The position numbers and the translations under genes were made by a program. The notes beneath the pieces are model-generated. The model worked only from the letters and a program-made list of their open reading frames with translations. It had not been told where the DNA came from and ran no database searches. Shown piece after piece: positions 34,458-43,836 of a stretch of DNA of 64,000 nt (position 1 is the stretch's first letter; the number at the start of each line of letters is the position of its first letter). The DNA is from JAFEBO01 sp044221315. Its GTDB lineage: Bacteria > Planctomycetota > Phycisphaerae > Phycisphaerales > UBA1924. The stretch covers positions 1 to 64,000 of the forward strand of contig JBGAPK010000023.1 of assembly GCA_044221315.1 (NCBI GenBank), given 5' to 3'.

Positions 34458-35981
34458 TCAACCTCCCGCGGAACCCTCCCCACCGGGCAGTGTCATAGAC
34501 CATGGGTTGAGGTACTCGTCGATGTGCTCCTTCGCAATCACCTTGCCCGAAACATCCTTCTGCCCCACCACTTGTTCGTGGGCGAGTTGCCGCACCGTCT
34601 TGCCCTGCTTGAACGCCTCTTTCGCGAGCGCGGCGGACTTGTCGTAGCCGATCACGGGGACGAGGCTGGTGCACATGGCGAGCGAACCTTCGATCAGGCT
34701 CTTGCAGCGGTCTTCGTCGGGTTTGAGGGCTTTCAAGAGGTTCTCGGTGAACATGTCGCAGGCGCGGCTGGTGAGGTTGATGCTGTCGAGCAGGTGATGG
34801 ATCATCATGGGCATGGCGACGTTGAGGTCGAGGAGTGAGCCCACGCCACCAAACCCTCCCAAAGTCACTGCGGCGTCGTTGCCGACGACTGTGCAGCAGA
34901 CCATGATGAGGCTTTCGGCGATGACGGGGTTGACCTTGCCGGGCATGATGCTGGAGCCGGGCTGGACGGCGGGCAACACCAATTCTCCTATGCCGCAGCG
35001 GGGGCCCATGCCCATGAGACGGATGTCGTTGGCGACTTTGCTGAGGCTGACGGCGATGGTCTTCAACAGACCGCTGGTTTCGACGATGGCGTCTTTGGCG
35101 GCTTGGGCCTCGAAGTGATTGGCGGCTTCGCGGAAGTGGACCCCCACCCTCGCGGTGAGTTCGGCGGCGACCATGGAGCCGAATTTTTCGTGGGCGTTGA
35201 TGCCGGTGCCGACGGCTGTGCCGCCGATGGGGAGTTCGGAGAGTGCGTGGAGGGCGCGGTGCAGGCGTTCTTCGGCGTGGCGGAGCTGGGAGGCGAAGCC
35301 GCTGAATTCCTGGCCGAGGCGGATGGGGGTGGCGTCGGCGAGGTGGGTGCGGCCGATCTTGACGATCTTGTCCCAGGCGGCGGCTTTGGACTCGAGGTCG
35401 GCGGCCATGGATTTGATGGAAGGGAGGAGGCGGGTGTGGATGGCGATGGCTGCCGCGAGATGCATCGCGGTTGGGAAGGTGTCGTTGGAGGACTGGCCGG
35501 CGTTGACGTGGTCGTTGGGGTGGACGCCGCCTTCGTTGTCGATGTACTTGAGGTCTTTGGAGGAGCCGATGGGCTTGTGCTTCTGGAGGCAGATGAGGTT
35601 GGCGATGACCTCGTTGGCGTTCATGTTGGTGGATGTGCCAGAGCCGGTTTGGTAGATGTCGATGGGGAAGTGCTTGGCGAGGCCGCCGAAACGGGGGAGG
35701 CCGTCGGCGATTTCGTTGCAGGCTTCGATGATGGCCTTGGTGCGGTGCTCGTGCATGCGGCCGAGCTTGTGGTTGACCGCGGCGCAGGCGGCCTTGAGGA
35801 TGGCGTAGGCCTTGATGACTTCTTCGGGGACGGGGCGGCCGCTGACGGGGAAGTTGAGGACGGCGCGCTGGGTGCTAGCGCCGTAGAGGGCATCGGACGG
35901 GACTTGCATCTCGCCCATGGTGTCTTTTTCGGTGCGGGTTTCAGGCTTGAGGTCGGGACGGATCGAGGGGGCGGTGGTCAT
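34458..35981 (-). CDS. fumC: Class II fumarate hydratase
   Basis: 507 residues, somewhat longer than the usual 460. It interconverts fumarate and L-malate in the TCA cycle as a cytosolic homotetramer. Signatures: GSGTSTNMNANEVIANLI, HPNDHVNAGQSSNDTFPTA, GRTHLADATP and GSSIMPGKVNPVIAES (the fumarase/aspartase lyase signature with the catalytic Ser loop). The N-terminal 22 residues are extra. It marks the right border of the accessory island and returns to high-GC codon use. Confidence 0.97.
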   Translation of the reverse strand: MTTAPSIRPDLKPETRTEKDTMGEMQVPSDALYGASTQRAVLNFPVSGRPVPEEVIKAYAILKAACAAVNHKLGRMHEHRTKAIIEACNEIADGLPRFGGLAKHFPIDIYQTGSGTSTNMNANEVIANLICLQKHKPIGSSKDLKYIDNEGGVHPNDHVNAGQSSNDTFPTAMHLAAAIAIHTRLLPSIKSMAADLESKAAAWDKIVKIGRTHLADATPIRLGQEFSGFASQLRHAEERLHRALHALSELPIGGTAVGTGINAHEKFGSMVAAELTARVGVHFREAANHFEAQAAKDAIVETSGLLKTIAVSLSKVANDIRLMGMGPRCGIGELVLPAVQPGSSIMPGKVNPVIAESLIMVCCTVVGNDAAVTLGGFGGVGSLLDLNVAMPMMIHHLLDSINLTSRACDMFTENLLKALKPDEDRCKSLIEGSLAMCTSLVPVIGYDKSAALAKEAFKQGKTVRQLAHEQVVGQKDVSGKVIAKEHIDEYLNPWSMTLPGGEGSAGG

Positions 35982-36144
35982 GGTTTAGTTTAGGAAGAAA
36001 GGCATTCACCACGGAGGCACAGAGGCACGGAGAACAGAGGGGAATTGGGGAAAGCGGGAAGGCAGAAAGGCGGGGGAATAGAGCGGCAGAGCAGCAGATT
36101 TGCAGAGCGGCAGAGCGGCGAGCAGGCAGAAGGAATTCCATTCT

Positions 36145-36185
36145 CCCTTCCCCCAACCCCTTCCCTCGGGGAAGGGGCTTCAAGG
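36145..36185. repeat. Hairpin repeat family E, copy 1
   Basis: CCCTTCCCCCAACCCCTTCC then CTCGGGGAAGGGGCTTCAAG; the stem CCCCTTCCC/GGGAAGGGG is near perfect. It matches 45845-45883. The 271-base gap (35982-36252) also contains GGAGGCACAGAGGCACGG-like and GAGCGGCAGAGC short tandem repeats at about 36016-36120. Confidence 0.7.
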
Positions 36186-36252
36186 CACGCGGTAGAGGCT
36201 TGTGGGGGCTTGGGTTGCGCGGTAGGCTGAGGGGGCAATAGGTGGAAGGGAG

Positions 36253-38304
36253 ATGGGCATGATGAAGCAATCGCTGATGGGGGCTGGAGTGTGCGTGGCT
36301 GCTCTTTGCCTGGCGGCGCGGGCGGATGAGGAATTCAACTCGGAGTTCACGCGGGCGCGGATTGATGCGCTGTATTTGAAGACGGGGCTGATCGGGACGG
36401 GCGTGCGGATCGGACAGATCGAGCCGGACCTGCCGCTGCATGATCACGTGACGCTGGTGAACCAGGGCGTGCAGTATCGGAGCGGGTATTCGAAGGAATC
36501 GGCGCACGAGACGGGTGTGGCGTCGCTGCTGGTGGGAGCGAGATTGCATCCGGGGTTGCCGTTCCGGGGCGTGGCGCCGGGGGCGAAGCTGTACGCGGCG
36601 TGGATGGGGCCCGACAGCCTGAAGCCGCCGAACGATCAGGCGTTTCTGGACGCGTTCAAGGGGGCGATGGACTGGCAGATCAAGGACCCGAAGGCGCAGG
36701 TCATCAACATCAGTTGGGGGACGTATTCGGATACGAAAGCGAGCGTGCGCGACGCGACGGACCGGATCGCCGACTGGGGCGTGATGAAGAGCGGGTCGCT
36801 GATCGTGTGCGGCGCGGGCAACGACGGGAAAATCAAGGGGGACGGGGGCGACTTCACCGGGAACATCATCAGCCCGGCGCGCGGGTACAACGTCTTGACG
36901 GTGGGCGGGCTCGGGGCGCTCGACCAGGTCTTCGAGACCTCGAGCGTGGGGCAGAAGGGCAAGCGGATCAAGCCGGATCTGGTGGCGCCGGGAGCGGCGA
37001 TCGAGGCGGCGACGATCGTCGGCAACAGCAAGGAAGGCGTCGTGCCGTGGACGGGGACGAGTTTCGCGGCGCCGCTGGTGTCGGGGACGGCGGCGCTGCT
37101 GATGGAATATGGCGCGAAGCCGAAGGCGTTTGATCCGGCGGTGCGGAACGATTCACGCCTGATGCGGGCGGTGCTGATGAACAGCACGAAAAAGACCGTG
37201 ACCGACCGGACGGGCAAGCGCTGGGATGAACTCTTCGCCGACGGCGCCAACGGCGAGGCGAACATGAGCACGGAGTTGGGCACCGGCGGGCTGGACGCGA
37301 TGCAGGCGTATTTGCAGTACAAGGCCGGGCAGAAGGGGCCGACATTCGGGGTGGATGAGACCAAGCAGAATGTCGGGGAGATGGGGTGGGACGTGCGGAT
37401 GCTCTCGGGGAAGGGACTGGAAAAGTCCAACGACTACAAGACCGAATTCCTCAGGAAAGGAACGGTGCTGGCCTCGACGGTCTGCTGGAACGTGGATGTG
37501 ATTACGACGGACGGGGACGGGAAGGAAGTCGGGACGGCGCTGTGGGCGTATGACAAGGTGCCACAGATCTTCCTGACGATCACGGCGGAAGGAGCGCGGG
37601 ACACGGTGCTGAGCACGTCGGACGCGAAGGACGCGTCGAGCCAGCACAATGTGTATCGCATTGGCGAGCGCAACAAGTACTACATCCGGGTCTACAACGG
37701 CGCGGACAGCCCGAAGGATGCGATGAAGTATGGGCTTGCGTGGCGAAGCTTTGAGATGGAACTCAAGAAGGTCGAGTCATTCAACGGACGGTTTGACGGG
37801 GACCGCGGGGCGTACCGGGACAACGGGTGGTATGCCGCGGCGAACACGGTCGTGCCGCATCGGATGTTGAATGAGGCATGGATGCCGGACGGGGCGGAGA
37901 ACTGGGCGGCGCTTCTGGGTGACGGGACGGGGCGGGCGAGCGGGATCGCGCAGGAATTGGTGCGGCCGCTGACGTACTTCACGGTGCAGTTTGATCTGGC
38001 CGTGTCGTCGATGGACGCGACGAGCGGGCTGCACATCATGCTGGGGGATGTGGATCTGCTTCAGGACTTCGGCGGGCGGATCCTGGCGATGAGTCTGGGC
38101 GGCGTGGACTCGTTTGTGCATTTCTCATTCACGCTGGACGGGTCGCGCCTGTGGTCGCTGAGCGGGGACTTCACGGAGATCTCGTTCCTGGCGGAGGGCG
38201 GGAACGCGGGGTTCTACCTCGACAACGTGGAGTATGTGCCGGCGCCGGGAGCGGTGCTCGTGCTGGCGTTCGGCACTCTTGCGGCGCGGCGACGGCGCGG
38301 GTAA
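36253..38304 (+). CDS. Secreted subtilisin-like (S8) protease with sorting tail
   Basis: 683 residues; in-frame ATGs at 36259 and 36262 are equally possible starts behind GGAAGGGAG. Signal peptide to about residue 24. Catalytic triad: Asp in RIGQIEPDLPLHDH (the exact Asp is uncertain), His in ESAHETGVASLLVG and Ser in GTSFAAPLVSGTAALL, with the oxyanion Asn in CGAGNDGK. After the protease domain (about 45-385) come 270 beta-rich residues. The tail VPAPGAVLVLAFGTLAARRRRG is PEP-CTERM-like. It is probably cell-surface attached. Confidence 0.9.
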   Translation: MGMMKQSLMGAGVCVAALCLAARADEEFNSEFTRARIDALYLKTGLIGTGVRIGQIEPDLPLHDHVTLVNQGVQYRSGYSKESAHETGVASLLVGARLHPGLPFRGVAPGAKLYAAWMGPDSLKPPNDQAFLDAFKGAMDWQIKDPKAQVINISWGTYSDTKASVRDATDRIADWGVMKSGSLIVCGAGNDGKIKGDGGDFTGNIISPARGYNVLTVGGLGALDQVFETSSVGQKGKRIKPDLVAPGAAIEAATIVGNSKEGVVPWTGTSFAAPLVSGTAALLMEYGAKPKAFDPAVRNDSRLMRAVLMNSTKKTVTDRTGKRWDELFADGANGEANMSTELGTGGLDAMQAYLQYKAGQKGPTFGVDETKQNVGEMGWDVRMLSGKGLEKSNDYKTEFLRKGTVLASTVCWNVDVITTDGDGKEVGTALWAYDKVPQIFLTITAEGARDTVLSTSDAKDASSQHNVYRIGERNKYYIRVYNGADSPKDAMKYGLAWRSFEMELKKVESFNGRFDGDRGAYRDNGWYAAANTVVPHRMLNEAWMPDGAENWAALLGDGTGRASGIAQELVRPLTYFTVQFDLAVSSMDATSGLHIMLGDVDLLQDFGGRILAMSLGGVDSFVHFSFTLDGSRLWSLSGDFTEISFLAEGGNAGFYLDNVEYVPAPGAVLVLAFGTLAARRRRG

Positions 38305-38384
38305 GGCAGAGTGGGTGTGAGGGCGAAAAAGCAGCCGGTCCCTCGTTCGCCGGGCGCCCTTCGGAGTGATTCGAATTGAGGGGG

Positions 38385-39293
38385 CTAGTTGGTCGCGAGC
38401 GCCTTATCGGGGTCGGCGTAGACGGTGGGCTTGCTGTAGGAGTTTTCTTCGCGTATGGCGGTCATAAGCTCGGCGCTTCCGGTTGCCGGGAGCGCCCGGG
38501 GGAAATCGCGCGCGGGAACAACCGAGGCGTGGCCATCGGCAAAGGCTGTGTTGGCGGCGCCGCCTCCGGATCCCGGGTGTCGATAGCCGATGCGGCAGTT
38601 GGTGGAGCCGACCTTGTTGTCGGACTGGCGGCCGGCGTAGACACCGTCGGCGGTGGCGATGAGGGAAGAAGGTCGTTTGAGCGCGGAGAAGCGGGTGTAA
38701 GTCATGAAGCCGTTCTGGGGCGCGGGAGAGGGGCCGTAGCCGACAGAGGACGTAAAGAACGTGTCGGGGGTGAAGATTTTGGAGGTGCCGATGGGGTTGT
38801 CGGCGTTGATCCAGTAGGAAACGCGGATGATGCGGTTGAAGCCGCGGCTGGGGATGAGGACGGGGAAGTTCTTGCTTCCGGTGCGCATGTTGGGCCAGTC
38901 CATCCAGCCCTTGGGAAGGAGTGGATCGGTGCCGGTCTGGCCGTCCTTCATGCCCTCGACGTCGATGGTCTCTGGACAGTAAAAGACGGTGGCCTTCGTC
39001 TGGGCGGCACCCGGAACGTATCCGTCGCGGTCGAGGATGGGGGCCCAGCCGTCGCAGGGGTTCGCCCCCGTGGTGTCGGACATGTTGTACGACGGAATGA
39101 CGATTTCCTTGTGGTCGCCGGCGTAGGTGTGCATGCCGACGGAGGTCTGGCGCTGGGAATTGAGGCAGACCGCGGCGCGGGCGGTGCGGCGAGCGGCGCC
39201 GAGGGCGGGGAGCAGGATGCCGATCAAAACCGCCAGGATGGCGATGGTGACGAGCAATTCGATGAGAGTGAAGGCGGGTTTGCGTCCGGGCAT
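38385..39293 (-). CDS. Type II-like pseudopilin with planctomycete C-terminal domain
   Basis: 302 residues from ATG 39293. GRKPAFTLIELLVTIAILAV is the prepilin signal: basic lead, cleavage expected before Phe, hydrophobic helix. The residue before Phe is Ala instead of the usual Gly. TAFADGHASVVP near the end matches the conserved DG-x closing motif of this large planctomycete family. It would be processed by a prepilin peptidase and assembled in or near a type II secretion/pilus system; no peptidase gene is in this window. Confidence 0.87.
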   Translation of the reverse strand: MPGRKPAFTLIELLVTIAILAVLIGILLPALGAARRTARAAVCLNSQRQTSVGMHTYAGDHKEIVIPSYNMSDTTGANPCDGWAPILDRDGYVPGAAQTKATVFYCPETIDVEGMKDGQTGTDPLLPKGWMDWPNMRTGSKNFPVLIPSRGFNRIIRVSYWINADNPIGTSKIFTPDTFFTSSVGYGPSPAPQNGFMTYTRFSALKRPSSLIATADGVYAGRQSDNKVGSTNCRIGYRHPGSGGGAANTAFADGHASVVPARDFPRALPATGSAELMTAIREENSYSKPTVYADPDKALATN

Positions 39294-39300
39294 ATGCGGA

Positions 39301-39320
39301 GTGTACCGATTGCGGTACAC
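39301..39320. promoter_or_regulatory. Perfect inverted repeat between divergent genes
   Basis: GTGTACCG-ATTG-CGGTACAC, arms of 8 bases, placed 8 bases upstream of the pseudopilin start and 65 bases upstream of the transglutaminase-like gene. It could be an operator shared by the two divergent genes, or a hairpin in the pseudopilin leader. No regulator gene is adjacent. Confidence 0.45.
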
Positions 39321-39384
39321 TTGTGTGCGGAGTCTGAACGGTTCGCCTTGTCGTGGCTCGTGCACGGGTTTGGGAGTGTTTGCG

Positions 39385-40983
39385 ATGAAAATGATGATGC
39401 GTGTGGCGGGCGGCGTGTTGGCGATTGGCGCGATGGTCGGCGGCGCGGCGCCTTGCTTGGGGCAGACAGGAACCCAAACTCCCAAGCCCGCGACGGTTCC
39501 GACGCCGACGACCCCCACTCCGAGCCATCAGAACCAGCAGCCGAATCACCAGAATCCTCCGACGACGACGCACTCGCCGGGCTCATCGCAACAGCCGAAC
39601 CAGACGCACGGCCAAACACAGGGCCAACAGCCCGGTCATCAGCAACCACAACAGCCGCAGCCGGCCCAACCGGTTCCGGTCACGCCGATGGCCGCTCCGG
39701 GTGCGATGCCCGAGTGGCCGAAGGTCACGGAAGGTCCGTACATCACGCGCAACGTCCCGAAGGAATGGGACCTGCAGGTGATCGTCGATCTTTCGAGCAA
39801 CGGATCGGTGAACGCGGCACAAATGGCGCAGAACAACACGCCGTTCGTCTTTGACTCGCTGACGATGGTCTGGCCGATCGTGGGTTCGACGAGCAATTCC
39901 GATCCGAGCGAGGCGGGCATCCAGAGCTGGCTGCGGTTCGACGGTCATGACGTCATCACCGGCCCGTTCGCGAAGGAATCGACCCCCGACGATCCGCGTC
40001 CGGTGTTGATCAGACGCATGGCGGGGGGCGAGCTGTATCCGGCGGGCGTGATGCTCGGCAAGTGGTCGTTCGATCGTCCGGGCACGCAGACGCGCACGGT
40101 CCAGCTCATGATCACTATTCCCAGCACGTCCAGCCGCACCGTCCTCGACAGCGAGGCCGCGCTCAAGGTGGACTGGCCGAAAGGACCATGGCCGGAGGTG
40201 GCGGCGGCGTGCTTCCAGCCCCAGATGTTCATCGACTGCGGCATCGACCCGGTGACGTACGAGATGAAGATGTACAACATGAAGCCGATCCAGGACGCCG
40301 TGCGCGAGTGGACGAATGGCAATCCGAAGGCAATCTCGCCTCTGAAACTGGCGAAGTACCTGACATTCAAGGTCGTGCACGGGATGGTGCCCGGCAAGGC
40401 GGATGTCTTCTACGGCGGTTCGCAGGCCATCCTCGGGCTTGACCTGCTCGGAGCGCCGCTGGCGATGGAAACCCGGCAGATCGGCGCCAAGGACATGGGG
40501 ACGGTGCTCGTCGCGTGTATGCGCGAGGCGGGGCTTCCGGCACGCCTGATCTACGGGTATCAGGCAATGCAGAACGTCGCGGACGGGAACACGCTCGTCC
40601 ACTTCACGAACAACGACCGCTTCCGGTGCTGGGTGGAATTCTGCCTGTACGACGAAGAGAAGAAGACGATCAACTGGATTCCGATCGACTACATGCAGTT
40701 CCGCTACACGTCGAACGCGATGAAGAGTTTGGACGAGCCGTGGAATTACATCGGAACGCTGCAGTACGCCGAGTCGATGGTGCCGGTGGCGCTGCAGGCG
40801 TTCCCCCCTACCACCGTGATGGGATACGGGTATCCGGCGCTGTGGGGATGGATCCTGCAGCCGGGAGTTCCGGTGAACCTCGGGCAATCGGTGACGATCA
40901 GCGCCAGCCGCGCGGGGACGACACCCGCGACGACCAAGCCGAACCAGGGGAACAGCCAGAATCCGCCGAATCAGCAGCGGTGA
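39385..40983 (+). CDS. Exported transglutaminase-like-fold protein
   Basis: 532 residues. Signal peptide 1-26 ends PCLGQ. Residues 27-100 are a Pro/Gln/Thr/His-rich linker, followed by a soluble domain. About 360-450 resembles the transglutaminase/protease core: KDMGTVLVACMREAGLPARL corresponds to the helix ending G-I-P-A-R, and FRCWVEFCLYDEEKKTINWI with PID to the His and Asp strands. Aligning by eye, Ala occupies the catalytic Cys place and Cys the catalytic His place, so activity is doubtful. It is flanked by two pseudopilin genes. Confidence 0.68.
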   Translation: MKMMMRVAGGVLAIGAMVGGAAPCLGQTGTQTPKPATVPTPTTPTPSHQNQQPNHQNPPTTTHSPGSSQQPNQTHGQTQGQQPGHQQPQQPQPAQPVPVTPMAAPGAMPEWPKVTEGPYITRNVPKEWDLQVIVDLSSNGSVNAAQMAQNNTPFVFDSLTMVWPIVGSTSNSDPSEAGIQSWLRFDGHDVITGPFAKESTPDDPRPVLIRRMAGGELYPAGVMLGKWSFDRPGTQTRTVQLMITIPSTSSRTVLDSEAALKVDWPKGPWPEVAAACFQPQMFIDCGIDPVTYEMKMYNMKPIQDAVREWTNGNPKAISPLKLAKYLTFKVVHGMVPGKADVFYGGSQAILGLDLLGAPLAMETRQIGAKDMGTVLVACMREAGLPARLIYGYQAMQNVADGNTLVHFTNNDRFRCWVEFCLYDEEKKTINWIPIDYMQFRYTSNAMKSLDEPWNYIGTLQYAESMVPVALQAFPPTTVMGYGYPALWGWILQPGVPVNLGQSVTISASRAGTTPATTKPNQGNSQNPPNQQR

Positions 40984-41002
40984 TGCGGGCCGGAGGGAGA
41001 GA

Positions 41003-41040
41003 AATAGGACTCATAGGTCCCATGGGCCCCATGGGACCCA
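41003..41040. repeat. Hairpin with GGACTCATAGG repeat, left copy
   Basis: Contains GGTCCCATGG-GCC-CCATGGGACC (41016-41038), a perfect 10-base-pair stem located between the convergent ends of two genes, 8 bases from the pseudopilin stop. The lead ATAGGACTCATAGG recurs at 41864. It is a plausible bidirectional terminator, though without a T run. Confidence 0.65.
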
Positions 41041-41047
41041 TTTGAAG

Positions 41048-41812
41048 TCACGGCAGGAACGTGTAATCGTCCGTGGTATTAACCACTCCCTGCGGCACAC
41101 GGACCCGCATCCTGGCGTGCATATCAACAAAGAGCAGATTGGCCTCGATGTGTGAGGGGTGGTACCAGATGCTGCCGCGGTCTCCGCCGGCTTCGAAGTT
41201 GTAGATCGGGTGCGTGCCGACCATCCAGGTCTTCGCCGTGTTGGCCACGAAGGGCATGGGCCCGCCGTCGCCGTTCTCGTGGCGCGGGACGAGCGTCGGG
41301 ACCGAATCTCCTTCCAGCGCGTGGTCGTTGAGGGTGTAGCTCGCCCCGACGAAGTCGTAGTACGAATCGGTCGAGGCATACTTTGGGATTGGGATGCCGG
41401 TGTTGCGGGCGCCCTTGTCCACCGGTGAGCGGAACGCGTCGAGTTCGAGGCGCGGAGCGCCGGTGGCGACGGGCCGAAGATCGACCGAAACGACGTATTT
41501 GTTGAGCGGGCGCTTGTCCGCGCCGGTGCTGCTGATGCCGTAGAAGGGCAGCGTTCCGCTGGTGCCCGCGAAGAGCGCGCCGATGACGGACGTGCCGCCG
41601 GTGGGGAGCGCTCCCTTGGCCTGCGGCAGCGTCTCCCGGAAATCGCTGAAATAGAGCGTGAGGCCCACGCCGACCTGGCGGAGTTTGGAGAGGCAGGAGA
41701 CCGAGCGTGCAGTCAGCCGGGCCTGCGAGAGCCCGGGCAGAAGAATGCCGATCAAGACCGCGATGACGGCAATGACGACAAGGAGCTCGATAAGCGTGAA
41801 CGCACGACGCAC
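41048..41812 (-). CDS. Type II-like pseudopilin, second copy
   Basis: 254 residues. MRRAFTLIELLVVIAVIAVL gives a very short lead of four residues and again Ala before the Phe. The helix continues IGILLPGLSQARLTARS, as in the DUF1559-like planctomycete group. The end has LLFVDMHARMRV in place of the usual F-x-D-G-H. It has the same gene sense as the copy at 38385-39293, with the transglutaminase-like gene between them. Confidence 0.86.
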   Translation of the reverse strand: MRRAFTLIELLVVIAVIAVLIGILLPGLSQARLTARSVSCLSKLRQVGVGLTLYFSDFRETLPQAKGALPTGGTSVIGALFAGTSGTLPFYGISSTGADKRPLNKYVVSVDLRPVATGAPRLELDAFRSPVDKGARNTGIPIPKYASTDSYYDFVGASYTLNDHALEGDSVPTLVPRHENGDGGPMPFVANTAKTWMVGTHPIYNFEAGGDRGSIWYHPSHIEANLLFVDMHARMRVRVPQGVVNTTDDYTFLP

Positions 41813-41862
41813 GCGGGAGGGTACGGACAGTCGGGCGACGGCGCGGCGGCACGGTTGCTTGG

Positions 41863-41902
41863 AATAGGACTCATAGGACCCATGCGACTCATAGGACTCA
41901 TG
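41863..41902. repeat. GGACTCATAGG repeat, right copy
   Basis: AATAGGACTCATAGGACCCA then TGCGACTCATAGGACTCATG: three variants of the decamer GACTCATAGG. It lies upstream of the pseudopilin start and 31 bases beyond the adk stop. Together with the left copy it brackets the pseudopilin gene. Confidence 0.65.
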
Positions 41903-41932
41903 AATTGAAGCGTGGCCGGAGCCGCAGAAACT

Positions 41933-42562
41933 CTACTTGTCCGTTGCCAGCGGATTGCGGAAGTGCTTGTCCTGAACTGGAGCAACCGCCTCGAGAACTT
42001 TGCTGAGCACCAGCGCAGGGGCGCCCACGGCGTTGACCTCCGTCACCAGGTGCTTTGGGTAGAACTCGAGCACCGGGTAGGTCTCCCGCTCGTAAACATC
42101 CCATCGCCGCCGGATGACCTCGTCGCGTGCGTCGTCCGGACGGTTTTCCTTGAGTGCTCGCCGGGCGAGGCGTTTGATCATCTCTTCCTTGTCCTCGCAC
42201 TTGAGGTGGACGATCTGGAGCACGTTGATGTACTTGTGCATCAGGCGGGCCTGGGCCACGTTGCGCGGCAGGCCGTCGAGGATGAGCATGTCGGCCCGGG
42301 GTTTGTAAATCGCGAGCGTGGTGTACGCGTGGATGGTTTGCGACCAGAGACGGATGACCACGTCGTCCGGGACGAGTTCGCCGCGGGATGAGTACTGATA
42401 AAAGATCTTCCCGATATCCGAGGCCATGTCCATGTTGCGGAACATCTCGCCGGTGGACATGTGAAAGAAGCCGGGGATGGTGGCGAGGATCTTGCCCTGG
42501 GTCCCCTTGCCCGAGCCGGGGGCTCCGAAGAGGAGAATTGTCTGGTAGCGGTCTTCAGCCAT
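41933..42562 (-). CDS. adk: Adenylate kinase / nucleoside monophosphate kinase
   Basis: 209 residues from ATG 42562. It transfers phosphate between ATP and AMP. P-loop LLFGAPGSGKGTQG, AMP-binding HMSTGEMFRNMD, and the second signature ADMLILDGLPRNVAQA are intact. The LID segment is of the short form (RRALKENRPDDARDEVI) without zinc Cys. Unusually, it is not in the secY-infA interval of the ribosomal operon but stands alone here between a pseudopilin and a broken protease gene. Confidence 0.9.
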   Translation of the reverse strand: MAEDRYQTILLFGAPGSGKGTQGKILATIPGFFHMSTGEMFRNMDMASDIGKIFYQYSSRGELVPDDVVIRLWSQTIHAYTTLAIYKPRADMLILDGLPRNVAQARLMHKYINVLQIVHLKCEDKEEMIKRLARRALKENRPDDARDEVIRRRWDVYERETYPVLEFYPKHLVTEVNAVGAPALVLSKVLEAVAPVQDKHFRNPLATDK

Positions 42563-42735
42563 GAGGGGGTCCGTCTGTCGATGCCGCGCAACGACCGCGC
42601 GGGGCCCCATTCCGGGGCCGAAAGTGTAATCGGACGAGGTGGGCGGCGTCTTGCGGGAGGGCGGTCCGGAATTGAAAATCCCCGCCAATCGGCGGGGATT
42701 GCGCGTACAGAACCCAATTCAATCCGTCCGAAGAC

Positions 42736-43612
42736 TCAGCCGGCGCGACGGCGGCGAGCGCCCGCAAACGCGAACGCCGCAAAGGCCGGAGCGAGCACGC
42801 CGGGAGTCGGGGTGCATGTGGAGCAGGAGGTGTTGGCGTCGATGATGTCCACCATCGCCGGGTAATAGGTGTGCGTAACGGCGGCCTGATCGACCCAGGT
42901 ATTCGCGAAGTGCACGCCCTTTTTCATCTGGGCGGCCATGATGCTGCCGACGTACACGATGTTGGGCATGGGCGGCGGTTCGATGACCCCCGCGTTGTGA
43001 TCGAGCTTCATGGCGTGGCCGATCTCGTGCATGGCGGCGACCACCGGATCGTACCCGTTGATGTTGAACATGTGCCAGAACGCCAGCGGATTGAACGTGA
43101 TGGCGCCGCCTCCCATGACCGTCGGATAGTTCGGGTTGGCGATCGTCGCGGAAAAGATGGCGAGTGCGTTGCCCCAACCGCCGCCGCCGTAGTTGCCGGG
43201 CGTGCCGGAATTTCCGTCGATATCGTCGCCCTGGCTGGAGCCGTTGGGCATGCCGAAGCGGGGCACGCCGTTCTCGGTGTTTCCCATGCCGGGGGGCGCG
43301 CCCATCTGGACATTAATCTGAGGATTGCCGTTCGCCGCGGCGCCGATGTGCAGCTTCCACTGCGGGTTGTTGTTCGCCTGGATGGCGTGGTTCCACTCAT
43401 CGACCGCCTTGGTGAAAGCGGTCTTGACGGTGAGATTGTCTCCCATCGACGCCGACGATGACCTTGTCGGTGTCGTAGGCACCCCCGACTAAGTTGAAGT
43501 AGAGATCACGGCTGCACTTGACCCAATCCCATTTTTAGTCCACGGCGCCGAGCGTCGTCGAGGCAACGCCAGAAGCGCAGCACAAAGCCAGCAATGACTT
43601 CGAAGCAACCAT
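42736..43612 (-). pseudogene. Secreted HExxH metalloprotease gene with two lesions
   Basis: ATG 43612 has AGAGGATCC upstream and encodes a signal peptide (VASKSLLALCCASGVAST) that ends at an in-frame TAA at 43535-43537. Reading past it gives CSRDLYFNLVGGAYDTDKVI, then the frame shifts at a GGG run (plus-strand CCC 43442-43444). One base fewer restores GDNLTVKTAFTKAVDEWNHA. The rest is intact: zinc motif MHEIGHAMKLDHNAG of matrixin-like zincins and a tail ending AFAGARRRRAG. Either a recent pseudogene or sequence error. Confidence 0.75.
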
Positions 43613-43836
43613 GTGGATCCTCTTCCGGCGCGGGTTGCCCTTGTGCTCTCCCCGCGACCCGCGCACCGGGGGGAGCGGTGGCGCCGACGCGAGGCGGATC
43701 GCGAATCGTCGCCGGTTCAGCCTCACACCGGCCGCGAAATCCCGCAACCGGAATACACCCGACCCAGAATTCGCGCCGGATCGGGCCCGCAGTGCGCGCG
43801 ACCACGGCCGCCCGGGTGGGAACAGGAGATCGCGAT

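Noticed and set aside
42736..43482. Metalloprotease as an intact gene starting at GTG 43482
   Set aside because: That start lacks a ribosome site and an export signal, while a good signal peptide in another frame lies just upstream.
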